From Dinghuibacter sp964544695 (GTDB lineage Bacteria > Bacteroidota > Bacteroidia > Chitinophagales > Chitinophagaceae), in contig CAZJDB010000187.1 in NCBI GenBank assembly GCA_964544695.1, forward strand, positions 25,805-89,804: 64,000 nucleotides of DNA. Direction: 5' to 3'. A program made the position numbers and the translations under genes. The notes beneath the pieces are model-generated. The model saw only the letters and a list, made by a program, of their open reading frames with translations. It had not been told where the DNA came from and searched no databases. Positions 26,392 to 34,905 of this stretch are shown one piece after another (position 1 is the stretch's first letter; each line of letters opens with the position of its first letter).

Positions 26392-27498
26392 ATGTCATCC
26401 CGCCGCGATTTCCTCCAGAAAATAGGCCTGTCCGCCCTTGCCTTTACCGTCTTGCCCCGAATGGGCCACGCCGCCTCATGGGTCCATCCTGAAGAGGGCC
26501 GTGTCCTCCGGGTCGCCATCATGGGCCTGGGCAGCTACGGCACCCGCGTGGCCGACGCCATGCGTGCCTGCACCCGCGCAAAGTTGGTGGGCGCCATCAG
26601 CGGGACCCCTTCCAAACTAAAGGACTGGCAATCAAAATATGGCATCCCCGAAAAGAATTGTTACAACTACGAGAACTTCGACGCCATCAAGAACAACTCG
26701 GACATCGACGCCGTATACGTCATTACCCCGAACGCCTTACACAAGGAAGAAGTGATCCGTGTCGCCAGGGCCGGAAAGCAAGTCATTTGCGAAAAACCCA
26801 TGTCCGTGAATGCGACCGACGGACAAGCCATGGTGGACGCGTGCAAAGCCGCGGGTGTCCAACTGTTGGTCGGATACAGGATGCATTTCGAGCCCCATAC
26901 CCTGGAGGTCATCCGGATGCGGAAGGCCGGCGAGCTGGGCCGTATCCGCTTTTTCCAGGGCTTGAGCGGCTTCATTATCGGGGATCCTTCCCAGTGGCGC
27001 CTGAACAAAGCCCTCTCGGGTGGAGGATCCCTGATGGACATCGGGATATATTCCGTAAACGGCGCGCGCTACATGATCGGGGAGGAGCCCATTTGGGTCA
27101 CCGCCGAAGAAACCAAGACCAACCCCATCAAATTCAAGGAAGGGATCGACGAGACCATTCAATTCCAGTTGGGCTTCCCCAGCGGAGCCGTGGCTTCCTG
27201 CCTTACGACCTACACCATGAACTACCTCGATCGCTTTTTCCTGAACGGGGAAAACGACTTTGCCGAACTTTCGCCAGCCACAGGATACGGACCCATCCAG
27301 GGATTCACCAGCAAGGGGCCCATCAATCAACCCATCGTGACGCATCAAACGGTACAAATGGATGAGATGGCCCGCATCCTCTTCGATGGCGCAAAGCCAG
27401 TGGTCCCCATCGATGGGGAAGAAGCCGTGAAGGACCTGAAAATCTGTGACGCCATTTATCTTTCCGCCCAGACGGGTAAAAAAATAGCACTTTCATGA
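26392..27498 (+). CDS. Gfo/Idh/MocA family oxidoreductase with Tat-like signal
   Basis: 368 residues. The N-terminus SSRRDFLQKIGLSALAF is a twin-arginine export signal. The Rossmann fold starts RVAIMGLGSYGTRVADAM, with the family motif ICEKPMSVNATDGQAMVDAC (catalytic EKP) and a C-terminal alpha/beta domain including GGGSLMDIGIYSVNGARYM. These NAD(P)-dependent enzymes oxidise or reduce sugars and related polyols. The substrate is unknown. It is coupled to the next gene by an ATGA overlap. Confidence 0.9.
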   Translation: MSSRRDFLQKIGLSALAFTVLPRMGHAASWVHPEEGRVLRVAIMGLGSYGTRVADAMRACTRAKLVGAISGTPSKLKDWQSKYGIPEKNCYNYENFDAIKNNSDIDAVYVITPNALHKEEVIRVARAGKQVICEKPMSVNATDGQAMVDACKAAGVQLLVGYRMHFEPHTLEVIRMRKAGELGRIRFFQGLSGFIIGDPSQWRLNKALSGGGSLMDIGIYSVNGARYMIGEEPIWVTAEETKTNPIKFKEGIDETIQFQLGFPSGAVASCLTTYTMNYLDRFFLNGENDFAELSPATGYGPIQGFTSKGPINQPIVTHQTVQMDEMARILFDGAKPVVPIDGEEAVKDLKICDAIYLSAQTGKKIALS

Positions 27499-27923
27499 AA
27501 TCCAGGTTATTCATCAGAATAGGGGCCATCCTGATGCTCCTGCACGTCGTCGGTCATTCGATGGGCGTCTTTGGAAAGCTCGATCCCGTCACAGCCCCGG
27601 TGCTCCATCTCATGCAATCGGTGTCCTTCCCCTTTATGGGCAGGTCCTGCACGCTGGCATCGTTTTTCACGGGGTACGGTTTGATCATGCTCCTCACGCT
27701 TCTTTTGATCAGCATTTTACTTTGGCTACTTGGCGGTGAAAATTCCCGCCTTTCATCCAGGCTTCTTGGTCTGTTGACCGGATTCCTGGTCATCATGGCC
27801 GTCCTGGAGTATATCTATTTTTTCCCGCTTCCCGCTATCCTCAGCTTTCTGGCTGCTGTACTTACGGGCATCGGGCTTTACCTCCGGCCCCCTATTCCGA
27901 CCTCAGGCTCTGCACGGGGTTAG
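27495..27923 (+). CDS. Small four-helix integral membrane protein
   Basis: 142 residues with about four membrane helices (6-24, 58-80, 86-104, 110-128). Several small charged loops include GGENSRLSSR. The start overlaps the oxidoreductase stop by 4 bases, so the two are translationally coupled. The last 32 bases overlap the convergent permease gene. The N-terminal IGAILMLLHVVGHSMG resembles a family of uncharacterised membrane proteins; function unknown. Confidence 0.7.
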   Translation: MKSRLFIRIGAILMLLHVVGHSMGVFGKLDPVTAPVLHLMQSVSFPFMGRSCTLASFFTGYGLIMLLTLLLISILLWLLGGENSRLSSRLLGLLTGFLVIMAVLEYIYFFPLPAILSFLAAVLTGIGLYLRPPIPTSGSARG

Positions 27924-30252
27924 CCCTCGCGGCGAGCCATACCCTATACCCTGTAGCCAATATGGCAATCCCGAGGGTCAGCACTATGGGCGCTACGAAC
28001 ATCCACCACGACAAGCCCGTGTGGTTTGCATAAGTGCCCAGCCACCGGTGGGCCGCAACTCCTGCAATGGGTAAAGCAATCAAAGCGGCCAGCGCGATCA
28101 GCGCCAGTTGACCTTTCAATAGCAAGCGTACCAATTGCCCCACGCTGGATCCCAGTACTTTCCGAATCCCGATCTCCTTGGTCCTTTGCAAAACCACCAG
28201 GGAAATCAACCCGTATAGCCCGAGGCATGATACAAAAACGGCCAGGAGGGTAAAGGCGTTAAATAGGGTCATAGTTGTCCGATCCTTTTGATACAGGTCA
28301 GCATACTGCTGGTCCATGAAGATATAGTCGAAGGGAATGCCCGGGAGATATTGCTTCCAGAGCGCCCGCACACGCGTCAACTCCGCGGGTTGGGCCTTGA
28401 TGATGATGTTCGCCGAAGGGGAAGTATTGTAAATCAGGGCCAGGGGCTGGAGGGCATTGTGCAGGGACTTATAATAAAAGTCCCCGACGACCCCGATCAC
28501 ATGCCCCTTATGCCCGCTGCCTTCGATGGCTTGTCCGATGGGCGAATGCCAGCCCATTTTTTTGACGAAGGCTTCGTTCACAAGGAAGGCCTCCTGACGA
28601 TCGGTTGCCATGTCGTTAGAAAAATTCCTGCCCTGCACGATGGGAATGTGAAGGAGAGACAGGAAAGCGGTATCGATAAAGAAATAGGGACAAACGAATT
28701 CGACCTTTTTCCTCCCATCAAAGACGTCCGTGCTGGACATCGGCTCGATCTCTCCCGTAATCATGCTGGTGCCCGAAGTGATCCCCTGGATGCCGGGTTC
28801 TTCCTTCAGGGCCTGAATGAAAGCCGAATCACCCTTATCTGGCACGTTGTCCGTTGGGGGGGTCAGGTTGATCAGTTGTGCCATCTGGAAGCCCAGGTCC
28901 TTGTGCGCCATATAGCGCATTTGACTATGAATGATCAGGGTCCCCATGATCAAAACCGCGCTGACACAGAACTGGGCCACGGTAATGATTTTGCGGAGGG
29001 TAAACCCCCCGGGTTTCCATGCACCCTTCAAGACCATCGCGGGTTTGAAGGAGGACAGGACGAAGGCAGGATAAAGTCCAGACAGCAGCACGGTTGCTGC
29101 AAACAGCCCCGCGGCCTGCCAGGGCATGCCTTTCCAAGTCAGGGGAAGTTTCATATTAAGGAGCCGGTCGAAAAAGGGCAGCCCCAGGGCCACCAACCCC
29201 AGCGCCAGTATCCAGGCCAGCGTCACGAGCAGGAAAGACTCGAGGAGGAACTGCCGGATCAATTGTCCCCTTCCGGCGCCGTTCACCTTCCGCACGCCCA
29301 CCTCCTTTGCGCGTTCGGAGGCCTTTGCCGTGGATAGGTTGATATAGTTCAGCAACGCGATGACCAGGATCACCAGGGCCAGCAAAGCCAGGATGAAATT
29401 GAAAGGTCGGCTGCCCTTGGGTGTGTCGGCCATTCTCCCCGGACCGTAGTGTACATCGGTAAGCAACTCGGGGATGAATTTCATATGATACTGTGAAGCC
29501 CCGTCTTTATTCATTTCCGGCTGAACGATCCTGTTGGATATATCGAGCAGCTTCGCTGTAAACTCTCTTAAATCGGGTTTCTTTCGAAATAAAATAAATA
29601 GGTAAGAGGAAACCGCGTCATCATCCGTCCAGGTCGTTCCCTTGGACAGGTCCGCTGAAACAAGGGCGTCTATAGGATAATCGGAATTCGCAGGCAGATC
29701 GGCAACCACCCCAGTCACCTTCAACGATTGCCCGTTGCAAACCAGCGTTCCTCCCAAAGCCCGCGCATGCCCGAAATACTTGAGCTCCATACTGTGCGTC
29801 AGCACAATACTGTTGGGTTGTTCCAGGCTCCCTTGGGCTTTGCCCTCCAGGAATGAAAAGGTGAAAACCGAGAAGACGCTTTGATCGGCCTGGTTGAAAT
29901 GGCTTTCCTTGAGAACCTCTCCCCGGTAGCTGATCCCTTCTTGCAAAGGATGCAGGCGTACCATGTCTTCCACCTCGGGATATTCCTTTTTCAGGAGATC
30001 CCCCAAACGCAGGGGGCCCGTGGCCAATTGCAGGGGGGCTTCGGGCGTCTCGATCTTCGTCACGACACGCACGATCCGGTCCGCCTTGGTATTGAACCGA
30101 TCGTACGTCAGTTCCTGGTGTACGTACAGGCAAATCAGCACACAGGCCGCGATGCCGATGGCTAAGCCCGAAATATTGATCAGCGAAAAAGCCGCGCGCC
30201 GTACGAGTTGGCGCCACGCTGTAATCAGGAGGTTGCGTAGCATATCCTCCAA
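27892..30252 (-). CDS. FtsX/MacB-type ABC transporter permease
   Basis: 786 residues, the same architecture as 21702-24041. An N-terminal helix (FSLINISGLAIGIAACVLIC) is followed by a periplasmic domain, three helices with SERAKEVGVRKVNGAGRGQL, a second periplasmic domain and three final helices with RTKEIGIRKVLGSS. There is no adjacent ATPase. It is a paralogue of the first permease and likely envelope-related; ligand unknown. Confidence 0.88.
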   Translation of the reverse strand: MEDMLRNLLITAWRQLVRRAAFSLINISGLAIGIAACVLICLYVHQELTYDRFNTKADRIVRVVTKIETPEAPLQLATGPLRLGDLLKKEYPEVEDMVRLHPLQEGISYRGEVLKESHFNQADQSVFSVFTFSFLEGKAQGSLEQPNSIVLTHSMELKYFGHARALGGTLVCNGQSLKVTGVVADLPANSDYPIDALVSADLSKGTTWTDDDAVSSYLFILFRKKPDLREFTAKLLDISNRIVQPEMNKDGASQYHMKFIPELLTDVHYGPGRMADTPKGSRPFNFILALLALVILVIALLNYINLSTAKASERAKEVGVRKVNGAGRGQLIRQFLLESFLLVTLAWILALGLVALGLPFFDRLLNMKLPLTWKGMPWQAAGLFAATVLLSGLYPAFVLSSFKPAMVLKGAWKPGGFTLRKIITVAQFCVSAVLIMGTLIIHSQMRYMAHKDLGFQMAQLINLTPPTDNVPDKGDSAFIQALKEEPGIQGITSGTSMITGEIEPMSSTDVFDGRKKVEFVCPYFFIDTAFLSLLHIPIVQGRNFSNDMATDRQEAFLVNEAFVKKMGWHSPIGQAIEGSGHKGHVIGVVGDFYYKSLHNALQPLALIYNTSPSANIIIKAQPAELTRVRALWKQYLPGIPFDYIFMDQQYADLYQKDRTTMTLFNAFTLLAVFVSCLGLYGLISLVVLQRTKEIGIRKVLGSSVGQLVRLLLKGQLALIALAALIALPIAGVAAHRWLGTYANHTGLSWWMFVAPIVLTLGIAILATGYRVWLAARANPVQSLRSE

Positions 30253-30294
30253 GATAACCGGGTAAGTGAAAAGTTTTTGTTAAACCATCCGGGA

Positions 30295-31680
30295 CTAGTC
30301 GGTGTGCAGGGCCACCGGTCCCGTGATAACCGGCTTGGCAAGTCCTTCTCCATTCACCACCACGTCTTTGTAAGTAACGGCTTCGACATTATCCATCACT
30401 TGAGCCCTGGGTGTATGTTCAATCCGTACCTGGATGAGTTTGATATCCGTCAGTGGATGCCCCGTCACCCCAACCGCATAAATCCCTACCTCTCCAGAGT
30501 ACCCGCAGGAAACCTTTTGGATCGTAAAGTTTTTGAAGGTCGTCGGATGCCGCCCTCCCCTGGACCCGTGGTAATTGTTTTCGAACCGGATAAATGCCGA
30601 ACGCGCGCTGTCGCAGGTCACCCCATACACGTGCACCCCTTCCATGAAGCCGCCCCGGTCCAGGTTGGATTTAAAATAAATGGCGCTCAGGCATCGCCGG
30701 ATGTGCACCTGGTACATGTATACATTCCGGACCCCTGCCGACATCTCGCTGCCGATGCAAAGCCCGTTGGTCTTCGACCTGATTTCGCAATTCCGAATAA
30801 CCACATTTTCCGTGGGCCGTCCCAACCTCCACCCATCCTGATCCCTGCCAGCCTTGATCGCCACCCCATCATCCCCGTCCGTAAAATGACAACCTTCGAT
30901 CAGCACATACGTGCTGCACTCCGGGTCGCAGCCGTCGTTGTTCAGGTTCATACTATTCACCGTTACATCTTTCACCGTAACGTTATTGCACAGCACCGGA
31001 TGGATCACCCAATAAGGTGCGTCCACAATCGATATTCCCTCGATCAACACATTTTTGCATCCGAACAACTGCATCATATCCGGCGGCAAATGGAATCCCT
31101 CCCCGTACACCCGCTTATATAGCGGTACCCCGTCAATCCCCATTTGTCTCAACGAATTTTGTTCCGGGGATCCCTGGGGCCTCCATTTCGCAAAATTCTT
31201 GCTTGCCTGCCCGTCGAGGATACCCTGCCCCGTGATCGCAATGTCGGTGCCTTCGTATGCATACACCAGCGGCGAGTAATTGAATACCTCTGTACCCTCC
31301 CACAGCGTTAGTACTGCTGGCAGGTAATCCCTTTCATCGCTGCTGAATTTGATCCGCGCGCCTTCATCCAGGTGCAGGTTCACGTGGCTTTTCAGGACGA
31401 TAGGGCCTTTGATGAAGTAGGTCCCTTTTGGCACCAGCACCTCTCCGCCGCCCCCTAAACTGCATTGTTGAATGGCCGAATCGAGCGCGGGCTTGATGTC
31501 CGTCGCGCTGTCTGTCACATTCAGGGTATATATTTTTTTAAGAAAGGTCGGTGCCTGGATGCGTTCGAGAATCGCGGCCATCCCGCCGCCCGCAGGCCCG
31601 CTGGGTACCGACCTTTGGCCGAAGGCCACCCCACTAATCGCCATCGTCGCCGCAATGAAAAGACTTCTACTTCCGTACAT
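30295..31680 (-). CDS. Glycoside hydrolase family 28-like (polygalacturonase type)
   Basis: 461 residues with signal peptide (MYGSRSLFIAATMAISGVAFG). It has an N-terminal pectate-lyase-like start (SAIQQCSLGGGGEVLVPKGT), then a right-handed beta-helix. The GH28 active-site blocks are NNDGCDPE and DGDDGVAIKAGRDQDG, supplying the catalytic Asp residues, followed by the S-K-T-N-G-L-C-I-G turn. Expected to hydrolyse pectin-derived or related uronic acid polymers outside the cytoplasm. Its start overlaps the end of the next gene upstream by 14 bases. Confidence 0.87.
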   Translation of the reverse strand: MYGSRSLFIAATMAISGVAFGQRSVPSGPAGGGMAAILERIQAPTFLKKIYTLNVTDSATDIKPALDSAIQQCSLGGGGEVLVPKGTYFIKGPIVLKSHVNLHLDEGARIKFSSDERDYLPAVLTLWEGTEVFNYSPLVYAYEGTDIAITGQGILDGQASKNFAKWRPQGSPEQNSLRQMGIDGVPLYKRVYGEGFHLPPDMMQLFGCKNVLIEGISIVDAPYWVIHPVLCNNVTVKDVTVNSMNLNNDGCDPECSTYVLIEGCHFTDGDDGVAIKAGRDQDGWRLGRPTENVVIRNCEIRSKTNGLCIGSEMSAGVRNVYMYQVHIRRCLSAIYFKSNLDRGGFMEGVHVYGVTCDSARSAFIRFENNYHGSRGGRHPTTFKNFTIQKVSCGYSGEVGIYAVGVTGHPLTDIKLIQVRIEHTPRAQVMDNVEAVTYKDVVVNGEGLAKPVITGPVALHTD

Positions 31681-32194
31681 ATTTGCTCCTCACTAAAAAG
31701 TCATTAAATACAATCGTTTCCACGTGTCGAAATTCCATCTCCATCCCGTCATTTCCAAATAACGGAAATCCCGAACCCAGCACAATGGGCACCTTCGTGA
31801 TCGTCATTTCATCGATGAGCCCCTCCCTGACAAACCCCTGAATCGTCACCCCTCCGTCCACATAGATGTTTTTAAAACCCCTTGCCTCCAGTCCTTCCAG
31901 CACTTCCCTCGGTGATCCGTTCAGGAATTCCACTTTCCCTTTGAATTTCGGGGGCTCCTCCTTCATCGTCGTGCTTAGTACAAACACCGGCTTGTTATAA
32001 AACCATTGATCGAACCCCAATACCGTTTCATATGACTTTCGTCCAAGCAACACCGCGTCGATCCCCTTCATGAACTCGAAATACCCAAAATCACTATTCG
32101 TGGGATTGGGGATATTATTCAGCCAATCGATGTTGCCGTCTTTTCCGGCAATAAACCCGTCGAGGCTGGTGGCGATGTAGACGAAGGCAGGCAT
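31667..32194 (-). CDS. Dihydrofolate reductase-like (RibD C-terminal) protein
   Basis: 175 residues. It starts FVYIATSLDGFIAGKDGNID, with VLLGRKSYETVLGF in the middle and NIYVDGGVTIQGFVREGLID, the pattern of the DHFR/RibD_C superfamily of NADPH-dependent reductases common in Bacteroidota (yyaP/yyaL-like). The substrate is unknown. It is the last clear host gene before the decayed toxin-antitoxin region. Confidence 0.87.
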   Translation of the reverse strand: MPAFVYIATSLDGFIAGKDGNIDWLNNIPNPTNSDFGYFEFMKGIDAVLLGRKSYETVLGFDQWFYNKPVFVLSTTMKEEPPKFKGKVEFLNGSPREVLEGLEARGFKNIYVDGGVTIQGFVREGLIDEMTITKVPIVLGSGFPLFGNDGMEMEFRHVETIVFNDFLVRSKYVRK

Positions 32195-32267
32195 GGGGAA
32201 TATACATTTCGGGGGTATGCGTCGATTATTTTTGCTAAATTAGCAATAGAAATTTACGACTTCAAAA

Positions 32268-32456
32268 ATGTCTAAAGCGCAAATAAAGGCCTCCGATGGA
32301 CAAACCCCCGACTTTGAAAAGTCGGAGTTGGATTTGTTAAAGGAAAACCTGCGCCGCTCCTATAAGGAAAGATTCCTATACGCCACGCGCCTCTACAAGA
32401 TTCAGCAAACGTTGAAAAAGGCTGTAATTACCCATAAGCCCTTTTTAAGTAAGTAA
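32268..32456 (+). CDS. Small helical protein paired with a nucleotidyltransferase gene
   Basis: 62 residues, strongly charged and helical (KSELDLLKENLRRSYKERFL then YATRLYKIQQTLKKAVI). It lies 5 bases upstream of a broken nucleotidyltransferase-like gene. From memory, proteins of this kind precede intact nucleotidyltransferase genes in Bacteroidota, consistent with a two-gene toxin-antitoxin-like or regulatory pair. This copy looks intact but its partner is not. Confidence 0.5.
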   Translation: MSKAQIKASDGQTPDFEKSELDLLKENLRRSYKERFLYATRLYKIQQTLKKAVITHKPFLSK

Positions 32457-32461
32457 TTCCA

Positions 32462-32687
32462 ATGGATATTTTCGATGAGGAAATATTGAAACATGAAATG
32501 CCGTGAAGGGTACAGTTTTGATGAAAGCTTAAATATGGCCTCCCTTGCAGACATCGACGGAATAAAGGTCCCTTTTTTACATATCAACCAGCTCATCGCG
32601 AATAAAAAGGCCGTTAATCGGCCTAAGGACCAGATCGATGTAAAGGAATTGGAGCGGATAAAAAAACAGCTTGACGAACCTCAATAA
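32462..32687 (+). pseudogene. Nucleotidyltransferase (DUF6036/AbiEii-like) with internal deletion
   Basis: ATG at 32462 opens MDIFDEEILKHEMP and then hits a stop. A different reading frame carries REGYSFDESLNMASLADIDG, then VPFLHINQLIANKKAVNRPK and DQIDVKELERI. This is the typical C-terminal third of this nucleotidyltransferase family. The middle, which should hold the GG-x-A-x-x-x-H-G and D-x-D catalytic part (roughly 100 codons), is missing. It is therefore a deletion remnant, not a short gene. Confidence 0.7.
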
Positions 32688-32708
32688 ATGCATGGAAGAT
32701 GTTCCTGA

Positions 32709-32983
32709 TTATTCTATATCAATAATGTCGACTTCTGAGGAGGTCAATTCTTGAATTGCGGAGGCGATCCTCTTCTGCTGGTCAATTCAGCAAAATCGCT
32801 GTCTTTAGATACCAGAATTATGTTGCCTTGATTTTTTGCAAGGGTAAAAATCTCGTTGTCACTCAGTGAGTGAAATGAAAGAGAATAGGATGATTTGGCA
32901 GGAATTTCGGTGTAATCGTTTATCTATTTAGCAATAATCGGTGAGATATTGGTATCTATCCAAACTTCCCAATCATGTGGCAT
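32709..32983 (-). pseudogene. DUF5615-like PIN-fold toxin, broken
   Basis: On the minus strand an ATG at 32983 overlaps the DUF433 gene by 11 bases and reads MPHDWEVWIDTNISPIIAK. It is stopped by TAG (32924-32926) where a Trp would fit, then continues in frame with HSLSDNEIFTLAKNQ, IILVSKDSDFAEL and SRRGSPP. After a frame jump it ends AIQELTSSEVDIIDIE. Asp residues in DTN and SKDSDF are those of DUF5615 toxins. One nonsense codon plus one deletion/frameshift make it inactive. Confidence 0.7.
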
Positions 32984-33215
32984 GAATGACAATCGTATTT
33001 TTCATTTTCAGAGATGCGTACAATAATGCGGCATGAATATCTTCCAATTCCAGGATTGGATGTTGCTCTAAAATTTTTATTTCCGAGAGACCGCTAGCCA
33101 ACAATTCCATTACGTCTCCAACGGGGAATCTTAACCCGCGGATAGTAGGTCTACCTCCCATAAGGCCAGGTACAATTGTAATCCTTTTTAATAGTATTTC
33201 TTGCTTGTCCGTCAT
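32973..33215 (-). CDS. DUF433 family antitoxin-like protein
   Basis: 80 residues. ITIVPGLMGGRPTIRGLRFP followed by VGDVMELLASGLSEIKILEQ and HPILELEDIHAALLYA is the DUF433 signature (a small winged helix-like protein with G-x-P-x-I-R-G). Such genes are usually partnered downstream with DUF5615 toxins, exactly as here, but the toxin is broken. The antitoxin frame is intact. Confidence 0.85.
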   Translation of the reverse strand: MTDKQEILLKRITIVPGLMGGRPTIRGLRFPVGDVMELLASGLSEIKILEQHPILELEDIHAALLYASLKMKNTIVIHAT

Positions 33216-33372
33216 TTACTTACCAAATGTAATTAAAAAAAATGGGCTATTTGTAAGCAATCGAATTACCCCACGCTTAGACCTAAAGAGGTAAGGTAAA
33301 TCCTACATTGAGCACCCTAAATATACTTGCGAATGCCTTAAACATCAGTTTAATGGAATTGATGAATTTCCA

Positions 33373-33404
33373 ATAAAAAAAATCCCCATAACCACTTAGT
33401 TATG
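33373..33404 (-). terminator. Orphan tRNA-Lys terminator at attL
   Basis: On the minus strand CATAACTA-AG-TGGTTATG (33387-33404) forms a hairpin followed by GGGGATTTTTTTTATT. Its counterpart at 42566-42583 now serves the intact tRNA. Confidence 0.7.
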
Positions 33405-33444
33405 AGGACTACCCATTTTGCCCTTAGGTGTGACCCCGCAGAGA
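33373..33444. other. attL of the tRNA-Lys element, with original tRNA terminator
   Basis: The 15 bases at 33430-33444 (GTGACCCCGCAGAGA) equal the 3' end of the tRNA-Lys gene at 42605-42619. The preceding 57 bases resemble 42552-42604 at roughly 85 percent by eye, including the hairpin described below. The left copy is therefore the old tRNA 3' end and its native terminator; the right copy came with the element. Crossover lies in the acceptor/T-arm part. Confidence 0.8.
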
Positions 33445-33555
33445 ACACCCGGGTTTTACCCCATTTTTCCTTATTTCTCCCCAATGCTTTATGGGCTTGA
33501 GTTTTGCCCGATTCGATCCAGAAGCCTAAGGCATTAAAAGGCAGCAGAATAACGC

Positions 33556-33578
33556 AAATGTTTTACCTATGTTTACCC
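33556..33578. repeat. Left arm-type repeat of the tRNA-Lys element
   Basis: AAATGTTTTACCTATGTTTACCC holds two direct TTTACC motifs. The same string, with one extra T, lies at 42526-42549 just inside the other end in the same orientation. Such paired motifs are likely integrase arm-binding sites. This copy sits directly before the integrase promoter. Confidence 0.6.
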
Positions 33579-33582
33579 TAGC

Positions 33583-33613
33583 TTGCAAAACAGAAAGTCT
33601 TTTATTATCTTTA
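33583..33613 (+). promoter_or_regulatory. Integrase promoter candidate
   Basis: TTG at 33583-33585 and TATCTTTA at 33606-33613 have 20 bases between them, close to the TAnnTTTG consensus with A for the last G. It begins 5 bases after the arm-type repeat, so integrase binding could repress its own gene. Confidence 0.5.
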
Positions 33614-33696
33614 CATAGGTGGCTGCATATCAATCTATTGTAAGGCTGCCTAAAATAGTAATAATTGTACCTTAAGACAAACAAAACGTACTCAAA

Positions 33697-34896
33697 ATGA
33701 CCTCCGTAGCTGTGGTTTTACGCCAGGATAAGCGTAAAGCCGATGGAACCGCCCCTATTTATTTCCGAATGATAAAGGATCGCAAGCCGGTCTATATCTC
33801 ATCGAGCAAGTATATACCCATTAAAGATTGGGATGATGCCCGTAAAAGGGTTAGGCCGTCATTTCCCAATAGTACAAGGCTGAATAACCTAATTTCCAAC
33901 AAGTTGGCGGAACTTCAAGGAGAGGTTGCAGCAATTGAAACGAACGCAAAATCCATGACCTCTAGGGGGCTCAAAGAGAAAATTTATGGAAAGGCCCCAA
34001 CTGATTTCTTTTCATTTGCCGATGAGGTCACGGAAAGCTACAAAACAGGGCCAATTGGAACCTATGATAAAAACCGCTCTATAATACAGAAATTTAGGGA
34101 ATACAACAACGGGACAGCTATAACCTTTGAAGAAATTACTTACCCATTCATTCTAAAGTATGAGAAGTACTTAAGGCAGACCTGTGGGAACGGAACCAAT
34201 ACGGTTACAAGGGATTTGAAATACATAAAGAAGATTTTTAACGACGCCTACAAGTTAGGCGTTGTCGATCCCAGTATTAACCCGTTCATTCAGTATGAAT
34301 TCAAACTCGAAAAAACCTCAAAAGCAATACTAACTGAAGCGCAGGTTAAAGCAATTGAGACTGTGTACTTTGAACCGGATTCCTATAATGATCTACACCG
34401 GGATATGTTTGTATTTGGCTGCTATGTGGGTTTAAGGGTTTCTGACATTTTACTTTTGCGGTGGCCCGATTTTGACGGGACAAACATTAATACAACCATC
34501 AAAAAAACTAAGGAGCAAATTTCAATCTTAGTCCCTAATAAGGGGTTGGAGATATTACGGAAGTACAGCGCTATACGGGAGCCTGTTAATTTTATCTTTC
34601 CAATGCTTCCTGACGACCTTGACCTGGATAATCCCAAAGAAGTTGACCTAGCCATATCTCGGGCAAATGCTTATATCAATAAGAATTTAAAGGTTATCAG
34701 TAACGAAGCAGGGGTGCGGGAAAAAATAAGTTTCCACGTAAGCCGTCATACCTTTGCTACCCTTGCCCTCCGTTATGGAATTCCCATAGAAGTTGTACAG
34801 AAGCTAATGGGTCATGCTAACATTAGGGAAACGATGATTTACGCCAAAATCGTAAACAATGAAGCACAAGAAGCCATGAAAAAATTTAACAGATAA
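33697..34896 (+). CDS. Tyrosine recombinase (integrase)
   Basis: 399 residues. An N-terminal arm-DNA-binding domain (1-90, opening VVLRQDKRKADGTAPIYFR) is followed by a SAM-like core-binding domain (about 105-200) and a catalytic domain. The catalytic residues are Arg247 (GLRVSD), Lys272, His347 and Arg350 (HVSRH), His373 (GHANIRE) and Tyr382 (MIYAKI), so the set is complete. It is expected to recombine the element's att site with tRNA-Lys. It lies next to attL and reads inward. Confidence 0.95.
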   Translation: MTSVAVVLRQDKRKADGTAPIYFRMIKDRKPVYISSSKYIPIKDWDDARKRVRPSFPNSTRLNNLISNKLAELQGEVAAIETNAKSMTSRGLKEKIYGKAPTDFFSFADEVTESYKTGPIGTYDKNRSIIQKFREYNNGTAITFEEITYPFILKYEKYLRQTCGNGTNTVTRDLKYIKKIFNDAYKLGVVDPSINPFIQYEFKLEKTSKAILTEAQVKAIETVYFEPDSYNDLHRDMFVFGCYVGLRVSDILLLRWPDFDGTNINTTIKKTKEQISILVPNKGLEILRKYSAIREPVNFIFPMLPDDLDLDNPKEVDLAISRANAYINKNLKVISNEAGVREKISFHVSRHTFATLALRYGIPIEVVQKLMGHANIRETMIYAKIVNNEAQEAMKKFNR

Positions 34897-34905
34897 AGGA
34901 AAGTT

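Noticed and set aside
28288..29337. Plus-strand frame of 349 codons
   Set aside because: Shadow of the second FtsX-type permease.
33270..33290. Short identity (CCACGCTTAGACC) with the end of the helicase gene near 37748
   Set aside because: Thirteen bases only, no surrounding similarity; could be chance rather than an older element remnant.
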